A stretch of DNA of 64,000 nucleotides, from positions 1 through 64,000 of the forward strand of contig CAYNLG010000001.1 of assembly GCA_964397995.1 (NCBI GenBank), written 5' to 3'. This document shows, piece by piece, positions 14,001 to 21,756 of this stretch. This DNA is from CAYNLG01 sp964397995. Its GTDB lineage: Bacteria; Planctomycetota; Phycisphaerae; FEN-1346. Position numbers and translations under genes: made by a program. Position 1 is the stretch's first letter. Each line of letters opens with the position of its first letter. The notes below the pieces were generated by a model, which was not told the DNA's origin, made no database searches, and saw nothing but the letters and a program-made list of their open reading frames with translations.

Positions 14001-16517
14001 ATGCGCAACCTGCGATGCTGTGCGGCCCTCGCGGCCGCCCTGTCGGCCCTTCTGCCGGCGGCGGCCCGCGCGGCCGAAACCGGCCCTGAGACCCCGTCCG
14101 CGGCACCACAGGCCCGGTTGTGCGCCGCCGAGGAGGTCCCCCAGCTGCCCGGCAGCGACACCCTCGCCCGGGCCCTCAAGCACTACGCGCGCGGCCGCGT
14201 CCTCGTCCAGTCCCGCAAACACGCCTTGGCCGCCCGCGAACTCGAGGTGGCCGCACGCCTCGCGCCCGACGTGGCCCGCATCTGGCGCCACCTCGGGGCC
14301 GCCCGCTACGACGCCGGCGACATCCGCGGCGCCGCCGAGGCCCTCGACCGGGCCCTCGCGCTGGACCCCGCCGACCCGGTGTCGCTCTACATGCGGGGGC
14401 GGTGCGCCCGGTCCGTCAGCACGCCCGCCGAGGCGATCGCCTGGTTCGAGAAAGTGCTCGAAACGGGCGAGAAGGGCGCGCCACACGCCGTTCTGGCCCA
14501 CTACTACCTCGCCCGCACGCACCAGGAAAGGGAGGACGTCGAGGGCGCCATCCGCCACATGGAAGCCCTCCTCGGTCTCCTCGAAGAGCCCCAGTCCATC
14601 TTCCGCCGCTACCCCGAAGTCTACATGCTCTACCGCGGCCGGGCCCAGCTCACGACGACGCTGGCGCGGCTGCACCTGGCCCGGGGCGAGACCTCGTGGG
14701 CCGTCCCGCTGCTGGAGGACGTGCTCTCGGAGCGGCCGGGCCAGACCGAGGTCCAGGACCTGCTGATCCGGGCCTACGTGGCCGAGAAACGCTTCGACGA
14801 CGCCCGCCGCCTGGCCGAAGGCATGGTCGAGCAGTTCCCCGCGGCCCCCCAGGGCTACGAGCGGCTCTTCCGCGTCTACGAGGCCGAGGGCCGCGCCGAC
14901 GAGGGTGTCGCCGCCTTGGAGGCCTACTGCAACGCGCGGCCGGAGAACCGGACGGCGGCGTTCCAGCTGGCGGCCGCCTACAAGGCCGTCGGCCGCGACG
15001 AAGAGGCCGCCGCCCTCTACGCCGAGCTGGCCGAGGAAGAGGGCCCGCGGCCGAAGGCCGTGGCGGCCCTGCGCCTGGCGGAGATCCAGGTCGAGCAGGG
15101 CCGGCCCGTGGACGCCCTGCGCGTCCTCGGCGAGGCCCTGACGGGCGACCGGTCCGACTCGGCCGTTCTCGTCCGGGCGGCCAGGCTGATCGACGACCTG
15201 GAACGGCCTGAAGAGGTCTATGACACCGCCCGGAAACAGCTCTTGGAGGCCGAAGACGACGGATTCGGCCGCTACGTCCTCCTGGGCATGCTGGCCGAGC
15301 GCGTCCTCCGGTTCGACGCCGCCGTCACGCACTACGACGCGGCCCTGGCCCGCGAAAACCGGGCCGCCATCGCCTATTCCCGCAAGGCGGACCTGCTGAT
15401 CCGCAACGCCCGCCTCGACGACGCCCTCCAGGTCTACCAGGGGGCCCTCGACGCCGGGCTCGACCTGCCCCTGTTCCACCGCAAAATGGGCATGATCCTG
15501 GAGCATGCCGACCGCCTCGACGAGGCCGTCACGCACTACGAGAAGGCCCGCGAGGGCGTCCCGGACGACAAGCCCACGTGGTACCTGCTCGTCCGCAGCC
15601 TGCTCAAGATGGACCGCCTGGACAAGGCCGAACGCGAGCTGACGGCCCTTCTGGAGCGGTTCCCGACCGAGGTCGAGGCCATGGTCCAGCTCGCGAGCCT
15701 GGACCTGGCGCGCGGCAAAGTGGACGAGGCCGAGCGGCTGGCCGAACAGGCCGTGGACCTGGACCCGGAGGCGGCCGAGCCGAAGGCCCTCCTGGCCGAG
15801 GTCCGGTACCGCCAGCGGCGATTCGGCGAGACCGAGCAGATCGCCCGCGGCCTCCTGAAGGCCGACCCTGGCCGCCATGGGCTGCATATCCTGCTCGTCC
15901 ACGCCTTGGCCGCCCAGGACCGCTTCGACGAGGCGATCTCGGAGCTTCGGTTGCTGTTGGCGGCCAACCCGGAGCGGATCGCCTGGCGGTACCTGCTTTC
16001 GGGCCTCTACCAGCAGCAGGGCGACACCGAGGCCGCCGAGCGCGAACTGGTCCTGATCCTCCAGAAGAAGCCCGACCACGCCCCCTCGAACAACGATCTG
16101 GGGTACCTGTGGGCGGACCGCGGCGTGAACCTGGACCGGGCGGAGCGGATGATCCGGGCCGCCCTGGAGATGGAGCCCGACACCCCGGCGTACCTGGACA
16201 GCCTCGGCTGGGTCCTGTACAAGCGCGGCGAGATGGAAGAGGCCGCCGAGGTGCTGCGGAAGGCGGCCACGCTGGCCCCGTCGCTGGACCCGGTGCTGTG
16301 GGACCACCTGGGCGACGCGTACTGGCGTCTGAAACGGCCGCAGGATGCCGAAGATGCCTGGAAACGGGCCCTGACGATCCTTGTGGACATGCCGGACCTC
16401 GGCGCGGACCTGGCCCGCGTCAAGGCCAAGCTGGAGAGCCTGCAATCGAGCCGCGAGCCGCCGGTCGCGCCGCTCGCGGACGAGGCGGGGGCCGAGGCAC
16501 CCCCCCCGGGCGACTGA
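14001..16517 (+). CDS. Secreted tetratricopeptide-repeat protein
   Basis: The 838-residue protein begins with a signal peptide (MRNLRCCAALAAALSALLPA, then AARAAE) and is then almost entirely TPR-like helical repeats, for example ARIWRHLGAARYDAGDIRGA, SLYMRGRCARSVSTPAEAI and GYLWADRGVNLDRAERMIRA. The last repeats contain AYLDSLGWVLYKRGEMEEAA, typical of periplasmic TPR scaffolds. TPR arrays mediate protein-protein contacts; no catalytic domain is seen. ATG 14001 was chosen because the signal peptide starts there and GGGGTGA lies upstream; the frame is open further 5' but overlaps hisG in another frame. Function is a likely envelope scaffold, partner unknown. Confidence 0.85.
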   Translation: MRNLRCCAALAAALSALLPAAARAAETGPETPSAAPQARLCAAEEVPQLPGSDTLARALKHYARGRVLVQSRKHALAARELEVAARLAPDVARIWRHLGAARYDAGDIRGAAEALDRALALDPADPVSLYMRGRCARSVSTPAEAIAWFEKVLETGEKGAPHAVLAHYYLARTHQEREDVEGAIRHMEALLGLLEEPQSIFRRYPEVYMLYRGRAQLTTTLARLHLARGETSWAVPLLEDVLSERPGQTEVQDLLIRAYVAEKRFDDARRLAEGMVEQFPAAPQGYERLFRVYEAEGRADEGVAALEAYCNARPENRTAAFQLAAAYKAVGRDEEAAALYAELAEEEGPRPKAVAALRLAEIQVEQGRPVDALRVLGEALTGDRSDSAVLVRAARLIDDLERPEEVYDTARKQLLEAEDDGFGRYVLLGMLAERVLRFDAAVTHYDAALARENRAAIAYSRKADLLIRNARLDDALQVYQGALDAGLDLPLFHRKMGMILEHADRLDEAVTHYEKAREGVPDDKPTWYLLVRSLLKMDRLDKAERELTALLERFPTEVEAMVQLASLDLARGKVDEAERLAEQAVDLDPEAAEPKALLAEVRYRQRRFGETEQIARGLLKADPGRHGLHILLVHALAAQDRFDEAISELRLLLAANPERIAWRYLLSGLYQQQGDTEAAERELVLILQKKPDHAPSNNDLGYLWADRGVNLDRAERMIRAALEMEPDTPAYLDSLGWVLYKRGEMEEAAEVLRKAATLAPSLDPVLWDHLGDAYWRLKRPQDAEDAWKRALTILVDMPDLGADLARVKAKLESLQSSREPPVAPLADEAGAEAPPPGD

Positions 16518-16542
16518 CCCCCCGCGCACCCGATCGCCGACC

Positions 16543-16560
16543 GGGGCCGCACGCGGCCCC
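16543..16560 (+). promoter_or_regulatory. Hairpin immediately upstream of the yebC ribosome site
   Basis: GGGGCCG (16543-16549) pairs with CGGCCCC (16554-16560), ending directly before AAGGAG of yebC. It has no T tract, so it may attenuate translation or simply end the upstream message. Confidence 0.3.
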
Positions 16561-16572
16561 AAGGAGACACGC

Positions 16573-17325
16573 ATGGCCGGACATAGCCATTGGGCGAACA
16601 TTCAGCGGCGCAAGGGCGCCGTGGACGCGAAGCGCGGGAAACTCTTCTCGCGCCTGGCGCGGGCCATCATCGTGGCCGCCCGCAACGGCGGCGGCGACCC
16701 CGCGATGAACCTCACCCTGCGCTATGCCATCGACGACGCCCGGGCCGCCAATATGCCCAAGGACAGCATCGAGCGGGCCATCAAGAAAGGCACCGGCGAG
16801 CTCGACGACGGCTCGCAGATCGAGGAGATCGTCTACGAGGGCTACGGGCCCGCCGGCGTCGCGGTCCTCGTCGAGACCGTGACCGACAACCGCAACCGGA
16901 CCTCCGGCGAGATCAACAAGATCTTCGAGAAATCGGGCGGCAACATGGGGGCCCCCGGCTGCGTCGCGTGGATGTTCAACCGCAAGGGCCTCCTGACCGT
17001 CGCGGCCGACGCCGACGAAGAGGCGCTGATGGACACGGCTCTGGCCGCCGGGGCCGAGGACCTCCAGGAAGGCGACGAGGGGTACGAGGTCACCACGCCG
17101 CACGAGGCGTTCGGCGACGTGCGCCAAGCCCTTGAAGAAGCGGGGTTTGCGCCGAGCAGCGCGTCGATCAGCCAGGTGCCGCAGACCTATGTGGCCGTCG
17201 AGGGCGACGACGCCCGCAAGGTGCTCCGCCTGATGGAGGCCCTGGACGACCACGACGACGTCCAGAACGTGCACGCGAACTTCGATATCGACGACGCCGT
17301 GCTGGAGAGCATCGAGGCGGGGTAA
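16573..17325 (+). CDS. yebC: YebC/PmpR/TACO1-family protein
   Basis: This 250-residue protein starts MAGHSHWANIQRRKGAVDAK, the family signature, followed by KLFSRLARAIIVAARNGGGD, NMPKDSIERAIKKGTG and VETVTDNRNRTSGEINKIF. YebC proteins were described as transcriptional regulators, and TACO1/YebC proteins are now also linked to relief of ribosome stalling at proline-rich stretches; which applies here is not determined. The second role would suit a proteome with so many Pro-rich tails, but that is inference. ATG 16573 follows AAGGAG with good spacing. It sits alone between the TPR gene and the mla promoter. Confidence 0.95.
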   Translation: MAGHSHWANIQRRKGAVDAKRGKLFSRLARAIIVAARNGGGDPAMNLTLRYAIDDARAANMPKDSIERAIKKGTGELDDGSQIEEIVYEGYGPAGVAVLVETVTDNRNRTSGEINKIFEKSGGNMGAPGCVAWMFNRKGLLTVAADADEEALMDTALAAGAEDLQEGDEGYEVTTPHEAFGDVRQALEEAGFAPSSASISQVPQTYVAVEGDDARKVLRLMEALDDHDDVQNVHANFDIDDAVLESIEAG

Positions 17326-17406
17326 GCCGAACCCCTCGCCGCGGCGCCGCGGCCTGTGACGCCTATCGGAACCGTTCCCACTGCCTCTGCCGGGCTTGTC
17401 GCGTGC

Positions 17407-17435
17407 TTGATTCGTCGCCTTCGTCCCCGTAGGAT
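17407..17435 (+). promoter_or_regulatory. Sigma-70-like promoter of the mlaE-mlaF-mlaD-proC unit
   Basis: TTGATT (17407-17412), 17 bp, TAGGAT (17430-17435), followed by a 20-nt leader carrying GGAGGA before GTG 17457. Confidence 0.6.
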
Positions 17436-17456
17436 GGCCCCGCCGGAGGAAGCGCG

Positions 17457-18269
17457 GTGGGCACCAACCCTGTCACAAATCTCGGCGGCTTCGTCTACGA
17501 CCACATTGTCGGCCTCGGCCGCTTCGCGTGCTTCTGCGGCCAAGTCGTGCGGTGGCTGGTGACGCGCGTCCCGCGGTGGCGGCTTCTCGGCCCGCAGATG
17601 GTCGAGATCGGCGTCCAGAGCCTGCCCGTCATCGTCGTCACGGGCGGCTTCGTCGGCATGGTTCTGGCCGTCCAGGCTTACCGCCAGTTCGACGCCATCG
17701 GCCGCGGCGCCCTCTCCGGCAGCGTCATCAACCTCTCGGTCATCAAGGAGCTCGGCCCGGTCCTGGCCGGCATCATGCTCGCCGGCCGCGTCGGCGGGGC
17801 TCTGGCCGCCGAGCTCGGCACCATGAAGGTGACCGAGCAGATCGACGCCATGCGGGCCATGGGGGCCGATCCCGTGCGGCACCTGGTCGTCCCCCGGTTC
17901 CTGGCCACGTTCCTGCTGATCCCCTTCCTGACGATCTACTGCGACTTCGTGGGCATCCTGGGGGGCTACCTGGTAGCGGCCCTGTACGGGGTGGATTCGC
18001 ACGAGTATTGGCGATTGTCGGCCCAGGCGATCGAGAACTGGGACATCTTCGTCGGGGTCTTCAAGAGCATCCTGTTCGGGGCGTCCATCGCCCTGATCTC
18101 CTGCTACAAGGGCTTCCAGAGCCGCCAGGGCGCCGAGGGCGTCGGCCGCGCCGCCACTGAAGCGTTCGTCGCCAGCTTCATGGCCATCCTGTTCATCGAC
18201 CTGCTGGTGGCCATGCTCTTCCAGTCGCTCTACACCGTCCTCTGGGGCCGGAGCACAATCTTCGCATGA
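17457..18269 (+). CDS. mlaE: MlaE-type lipid ABC transporter permease
   Basis: The 270-residue inner-membrane protein is the permease of an Mla-type phospholipid transporter between inner and outer membrane. It has about five hydrophobic segments and the family core VIKELGPVLAGIMLAGRVGG and MKVTEQIDAMRAMGADPVRH, the EQIDAL-like loop that contacts the ATPase. GTG 17457 follows GGAGGA. It overlaps mlaF by 4 bp (ATGA), and mlaF overlaps mlaD by 4 bp, so the three are translationally coupled. No mlaB or mlaC gene follows, as is common outside Proteobacteria. The assignment is firm; the lipid substrate and direction are inferred from family. Confidence 0.92.
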   Translation: MGTNPVTNLGGFVYDHIVGLGRFACFCGQVVRWLVTRVPRWRLLGPQMVEIGVQSLPVIVVTGGFVGMVLAVQAYRQFDAIGRGALSGSVINLSVIKELGPVLAGIMLAGRVGGALAAELGTMKVTEQIDAMRAMGADPVRHLVVPRFLATFLLIPFLTIYCDFVGILGGYLVAALYGVDSHEYWRLSAQAIENWDIFVGVFKSILFGASIALISCYKGFQSRQGAEGVGRAATEAFVASFMAILFIDLLVAMLFQSLYTVLWGRSTIFA

Positions 18270-19072
18270 GCGAGGCCCGCGCCAACTCGAACGGCGACCT
18301 GATCCGCCTCGACGGCGTCTCCAAGGCCTTCGGCGACATCGTCGTCTTCGAGGACCTGACCCTGGGCTTCCGCCAGGGGGACACGACCGTCGTCCTCGGC
18401 CGCAGCGGCGTCGGCAAGAGCGTCCTGTTGAAGCTTATCCTGGGCCTGCTCCGCCCCGACGCCGGCCGCATCTTCGTCGGCGACGACGAAGTGACCGGCC
18501 GCACCGAACGCCACCTCATCCCCATCCGCACCCGCTTCGGCATGGTCTTCCAGGAGGCGGCCCTGTTCGATTACCTGACGGTCTTCGAGAACGTCGCCTT
18601 CGGCGTCCGCGAGCACCGCCGGGTTCAGGCCGAGGAACTGGCCGACCTGGTGGCCGAGAAGCTCGCCCTCGTGGGCCTGGAGGGCACCGAGGACCTCTAT
18701 CCCGAGGAACTCTCGGGCGGGATGCGCAAGCGCGTCGGTTTCGCCCGGGCCATCGCCATGGACCCGGAGGTGCTCCTTTACGATGAGCCGACCTCCGGTC
18801 TCGACCCCGTCACCGGCGACGCCATCAACCGCCTGATCCTCCGGTTCCGCGACGAGCTGGGCGTTACAGGGCTTGTCGTAACCCACGATATCGCAAGCGC
18901 TTACCGCGTCGGCCACCACCTCGTCCTCCTGCACGAGGGCAAGGTCATCGCCGCCGGCGACCCCGACGCCTTCCGCGAGCACGGCGACCCGCGGGTCCAG
19001 GCCTTCGTCGAGGGCCGAAGCGACCTGGCGCCGGACGACACCCCCTCGCTTTCCGGGAGGACCGACACGTGA
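18266..19072 (+). CDS. mlaF: MlaF-type ABC transporter ATPase
   Basis: This 268-residue ATPase energises the Mla complex. It has Walker A GRSGVGKSV, the Q-loop VFQEAALFDYLTVFEN, signature LSGGMRKRVGFARAI (the GGMRKR form is typical of MlaF), Walker B with VLLYDEPTSGLDPVT, and the H-loop VVTHDIASAYRVGHH. About 25 residues after the core are acidic. It overlaps both neighbours by 4 bp. MlaF is cytoplasmic and normally pairs with MlaB; no MlaB-like STAS gene is present in the window. Assignment is firm. Confidence 0.94.
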   Translation: MSEARANSNGDLIRLDGVSKAFGDIVVFEDLTLGFRQGDTTVVLGRSGVGKSVLLKLILGLLRPDAGRIFVGDDEVTGRTERHLIPIRTRFGMVFQEAALFDYLTVFENVAFGVREHRRVQAEELADLVAEKLALVGLEGTEDLYPEELSGGMRKRVGFARAIAMDPEVLLYDEPTSGLDPVTGDAINRLILRFRDELGVTGLVVTHDIASAYRVGHHLVLLHEGKVIAAGDPDAFREHGDPRVQAFVEGRSDLAPDDTPSLSGRTDT

Positions 19073-20124
19073 ACGCCACCAAGCACTTCCTGACCGGCCT
19101 GTTCGTCCTCGGCGGCCTCGTCCTCGTCTGCGTCCTGGTCGTCTGGTTCGAGGGCGTCGCGGGGTGGCTGCGCGGCGGGTACATCGTGCGCGGGCACCTC
19201 TCCAACAGCATGGGCGTGCGGCCGGGCAAACGCGTCCACCGCGACGGGATGCACATCGGCGAGGTGGCCGCCGTCGAGAGCAGCCTGCCGGAGCCCGGCG
19301 TCTGGATCGCCATGGAAATCCAGGAAGGCGAACGCATCCCCGCGAACGCCGAGTTCGTCGCCCAGACGAGCCCCATGGGCGACGTGTTCCTCGACTTCCG
19401 CTCCCCCGGGGGCCCGTCGGGCGACACCCTGGCCACGGACGGCTCCGCCCGCGTCCGCGGGGCCGCCACGCCCATCACCCTGCTGCCCAATGACCTGCTC
19501 GAAAGCCTCCGCCAGGGCATGGACCAGCTCGGGAACCTGGAGGCCATCATTCAGAACGTCAAGGAGATGACCGAGCCGCGGAGCGCCGAGGACGTGCGCG
19601 AGGGCGCGAAGCCCGCCAACCTGCCGTCGATGGTGGCTGAGTTCTCCGAGGCGGCGCGCGGCCTGACGCGGGTGATGCAGAAGCCGGAGGAAAGCCCGCT
19701 GGCGCGGCCGATCCTGGAGAGTATCGACGAGCTCAAGAAGGCCGTCGCGGAGGCCCGCACGGCCCTCGGCGAGGCCACTACCACCCTCAAGCACTACCGC
19801 GGCGTCGGCGACAACCTCAACGCCGCCCTGAAGACCGCCGACACCACCCTCCGGACCTACGACGCCGCCGGCAAGAAGCTGACTGGCTCGCTCGAGAAGA
19901 TCAACGCCGTCGCGGACCGGGCCAAGGCCCTGCTGGACCAGCTGAATGCGCTGACCGCGGACGTCCGCGGCGGGCAGGGCACCGCCGGCAAGCTCCTGAC
20001 CGACGATACGCTGCACCGCCGCCTCGTCAACCTGGCCGAGAACCTCGCCGTCCTGACCGACGAGGCCCAGCGGCTGATTACGATGTGGCGCAAAGAAGGT
20101 GTCCTGGCCAAGGAGGGCGACTAG
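19069..20124 (+). CDS. mlaD: MlaD-type MCE-domain protein
   Basis: The 351-residue protein has one N-terminal membrane helix (FLTGLFVLGGLVLVCVLVVW) and an MCE domain at about residues 35-125 (IVRGHLSNSMGVRPGKRVHR, DGMHIGEVAAV, GDVFLDFRSPGG). The C-terminal 200 residues are mostly helical, with a coiled-coil-like stretch (AAGKKLTGSLEKINAVADRA) and the end GQGTAGKLLTDDTLHRRLVN, common in MCE proteins. MCE rings bind lipid and form a periplasmic passage. It starts with GTG overlapping mlaF and is longer than E. coli MlaD (183 residues), nearer to the extended MCE type. proC follows after 38 bp. Confidence 0.9.
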   Translation: MNATKHFLTGLFVLGGLVLVCVLVVWFEGVAGWLRGGYIVRGHLSNSMGVRPGKRVHRDGMHIGEVAAVESSLPEPGVWIAMEIQEGERIPANAEFVAQTSPMGDVFLDFRSPGGPSGDTLATDGSARVRGAATPITLLPNDLLESLRQGMDQLGNLEAIIQNVKEMTEPRSAEDVREGAKPANLPSMVAEFSEAARGLTRVMQKPEESPLARPILESIDELKKAVAEARTALGEATTTLKHYRGVGDNLNAALKTADTTLRTYDAAGKKLTGSLEKINAVADRAKALLDQLNALTADVRGGQGTAGKLLTDDTLHRRLVNLAENLAVLTDEAQRLITMWRKEGVLAKEGD

Positions 20125-20162
20125 CCCGTTCGCCCCGGCCGAACCCCCCGGAGAGGAACCCT

Positions 20163-20972
20163 ATGAGCGAGACGCAACTGGCCTTCATCGGTGCGGGCAA
20201 CATGGCCGAGGCGATTGCGCGCGGCCTGCTGAAGGCGAAGGTCCTGGAGGCCGGCGACATGGTTGCCGCCGACCCCGCCGACGCCCGCCGCGCCCTCTTT
20301 CAGGACGAACTCGGCATCGAAGCGGTCTCCGACGCCGCCGCCGTCGCCGGCCGGGCCGCGACCGTCCTCCTGGCCGTGAAGCCCCAGCAGTTTGACGCGG
20401 CCATCGGACCGGTGGCGGACCGGTTCGGCCCCGGGACACTGCTGCTGTCGATCTGTGCGGGGCTCTCGACGACGCGCATCGAGGCCGCCGTGGCCGGCGG
20501 TACCCGCGTCGTCCGGTCCATGCCGAATACGCCGATGCTGGTCGGGTGCGGCATGAGCGCGATCTGCGCCGGGGCGGAGGCCACCGAGGCCGATCTGGAC
20601 TTGGCCGAACGCCTTCTCGGGGCCGCCTCGACCGTCGTCCGCGTCCCGGAGGAGTTGATGGACGCCGTGACGGCCGTCTCCGGCTCCGGCCCGGCGTACT
20701 TCTTCTACCTGGCGGAACTGCTGGCCGAGGCCGCCAAGGCCGTCGGCCTGCCGGAGGGGCAGGCGGTCACCTTGGCCCGCACGACCTTCGAGGGCGCCGC
20801 CCGGCTGCTCGCCGAAACCGGGGCCGACGCCGCCGACCTCCGCCGCAAGGTCACCAGCCCGGGCGGCACGACCGAGGCGGCCCTTAAGACCTTCCAGGCC
20901 AAGGGGTTAGCCGATGTGATCGCCGCCGGCGTCACGGCCGCACGCGACCGTGGCCGCGAGTTGGGCGGCTGA
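20163..20972 (+). CDS. proC: Pyrroline-5-carboxylate reductase
   Basis: ProC reduces pyrroline-5-carboxylate to proline with NAD(P)H. The 269-residue protein has the Rossmann motif AFIGAGNMAEAIARGLL at its start, LAVKPQQFDAAI, VVRSMPNTPMLVGCG, and the C-terminal family signature VSGSGPAYFFYLAELLAEA and VTSPGGTTEAALKTFQ. GGAGAGG lies 8 bp before ATG 20163. It is likely the last gene of the mla transcript, although its function is unrelated. Its stop faces that of a convergent membrane-protein gene only 3 bp away. Assignment is firm. Confidence 0.95.
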   Translation: MSETQLAFIGAGNMAEAIARGLLKAKVLEAGDMVAADPADARRALFQDELGIEAVSDAAAVAGRAATVLLAVKPQQFDAAIGPVADRFGPGTLLLSICAGLSTTRIEAAVAGGTRVVRSMPNTPMLVGCGMSAICAGAEATEADLDLAERLLGAASTVVRVPEELMDAVTAVSGSGPAYFFYLAELLAEAAKAVGLPEGQAVTLARTTFEGAARLLAETGADAADLRRKVTSPGGTTEAALKTFQAKGLADVIAAGVTAARDRGRELGG

Positions 20973-20975
20973 GGT

Positions 20976-21275
20976 TCAGTGGCCCGTGCCCGCCGACGCC
21001 CGGCCCCGCAGGGCGCGCGCCGCCCCCACCGCCAGGAGGGCGGCCAAGGCGTAGACGAGCCAGCTCCGCAGGGCCGCCCATGGCAGGTCGGCGCTGGTGT
21101 GCGACCCCTTGGCGGCCGTGACGAGCCACACGCCCGGGGCATAGGAGGCGGCCGAGACGAACCCGACCGGGCTCAGGCCGGAACTCACGGCGTCCAGCCA
21201 GGCCCACGCGACAAGGCCCCAGAGCGTGACAGCAACCACCGCGACGACGTCGGGCAGGTACCGCTTCAGGTGCAC
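20976..21275 (-). CDS. Small membrane protein of unknown function
   Basis: This 99-residue protein has two hydrophobic helices: VVAVVAVTLWGLVAWAWLDA near the N-terminus and LVYALAALLAVGAARALRG near the C-terminus, with a polar/aromatic loop between them (VGFVSAASYAPGVWLVTAAK). The GTG start at 21275 is preceded by AAAGGGGA at good spacing. It is convergent with proC and has no operon partner. I recognise no family. Support comes from the ribosome site, membrane pattern and lack of any competing frame. Confidence 0.65.
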   Translation of the reverse strand: MHLKRYLPDVVAVVAVTLWGLVAWAWLDAVSSGLSPVGFVSAASYAPGVWLVTAAKGSHTSADLPWAALRSWLVYALAALLAVGAARALRGRASAGTGH

Positions 21276-21435
21276 GGAGGTCCCCTTTCGCCGGCCCTCG
21301 ACCCGCGGAGCCTACGCCCTCCTGTGGGCCGGGTCAAGCCGCGTCGCGCGGCGAAACGGTAGGCACTCCATGGGCCGCCCGGGGTTCAACCACGCGGGGG
21401 CATTTCTGGACGGTACCGGGCTGGAGGACCGCGTC

Positions 21436-21696
21436 ATGCGCTGCACGTTGCCGGGCTGGCTTGTCGCGATCGCGCTCTGGGCTGCACTGGCCTCTGCCGC
21501 CGGGGTCGCCGACGCGGCCGACGCGGACACGGAAACGGAGGCGGCCTCGCCCGTCGAGGTCCGCGACACGCGGTCCGGGAAGGTCCTGACGACCTTTCCC
21601 GGCCACAACGGGCGGGTGTCGCTGGCGTTCGTGCCCGACAGCCGATTCCTGCTGACGGGAGACAGTACGCTGCTGCGGCTGTGGGGGGTGCCGTAG
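21436..21696 (+). CDS. Secreted single WD40-blade protein
   Basis: The 86-residue product has a signal peptide (MRCTLPGWLVAIALWAALAS, then AAGVADAAD), an acidic linker, and about 45 residues that read like one WD40 repeat: VEVRDTRSGKVLTTFPGHNG, then RVSLAFVPDSRFLLTGDS, ending LLRLWGVP. GGAGG precedes ATG 21436; an ATG at 21370 is in frame but gives a poorer signal peptide. WD propellers normally need 4-8 blades, so this is either the remnant of a larger gene or a subunit that assembles as an oligomer. It ends 30 bp before the promoter-linked ankyrin gene. Confidence 0.55.
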   Translation: MRCTLPGWLVAIALWAALASAAGVADAADADTETEAASPVEVRDTRSGKVLTTFPGHNGRVSLAFVPDSRFLLTGDSTLLRLWGVP

Positions 21697-21698
21697 GC

Positions 21699-21728
21699 TT
21701 GCCGGTTCGGGTGGCATCCTGGTAGCAT
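21699..21728 (+). promoter_or_regulatory. Promoter of the ankyrin lipoprotein gene
   Basis: TTGCCG (21699-21704), 18 bp, TAGCAT (21723-21728). The -10 overlaps the upstream in-frame ATG at 21727, so that codon cannot be on the transcript as a normal start; GTG 21757 is the likely start. Confidence 0.5.
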
Positions 21729-21756
21729 GCCGGCCGGTTTCTGGCTGGAGAGACGC

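Noticed and set aside
17457..20972. proC as part of the lipid transport system
   Set aside because: It is probably co-transcribed with mlaD, but its sequence is a plain pyrroline-5-carboxylate reductase; no functional link is supported.
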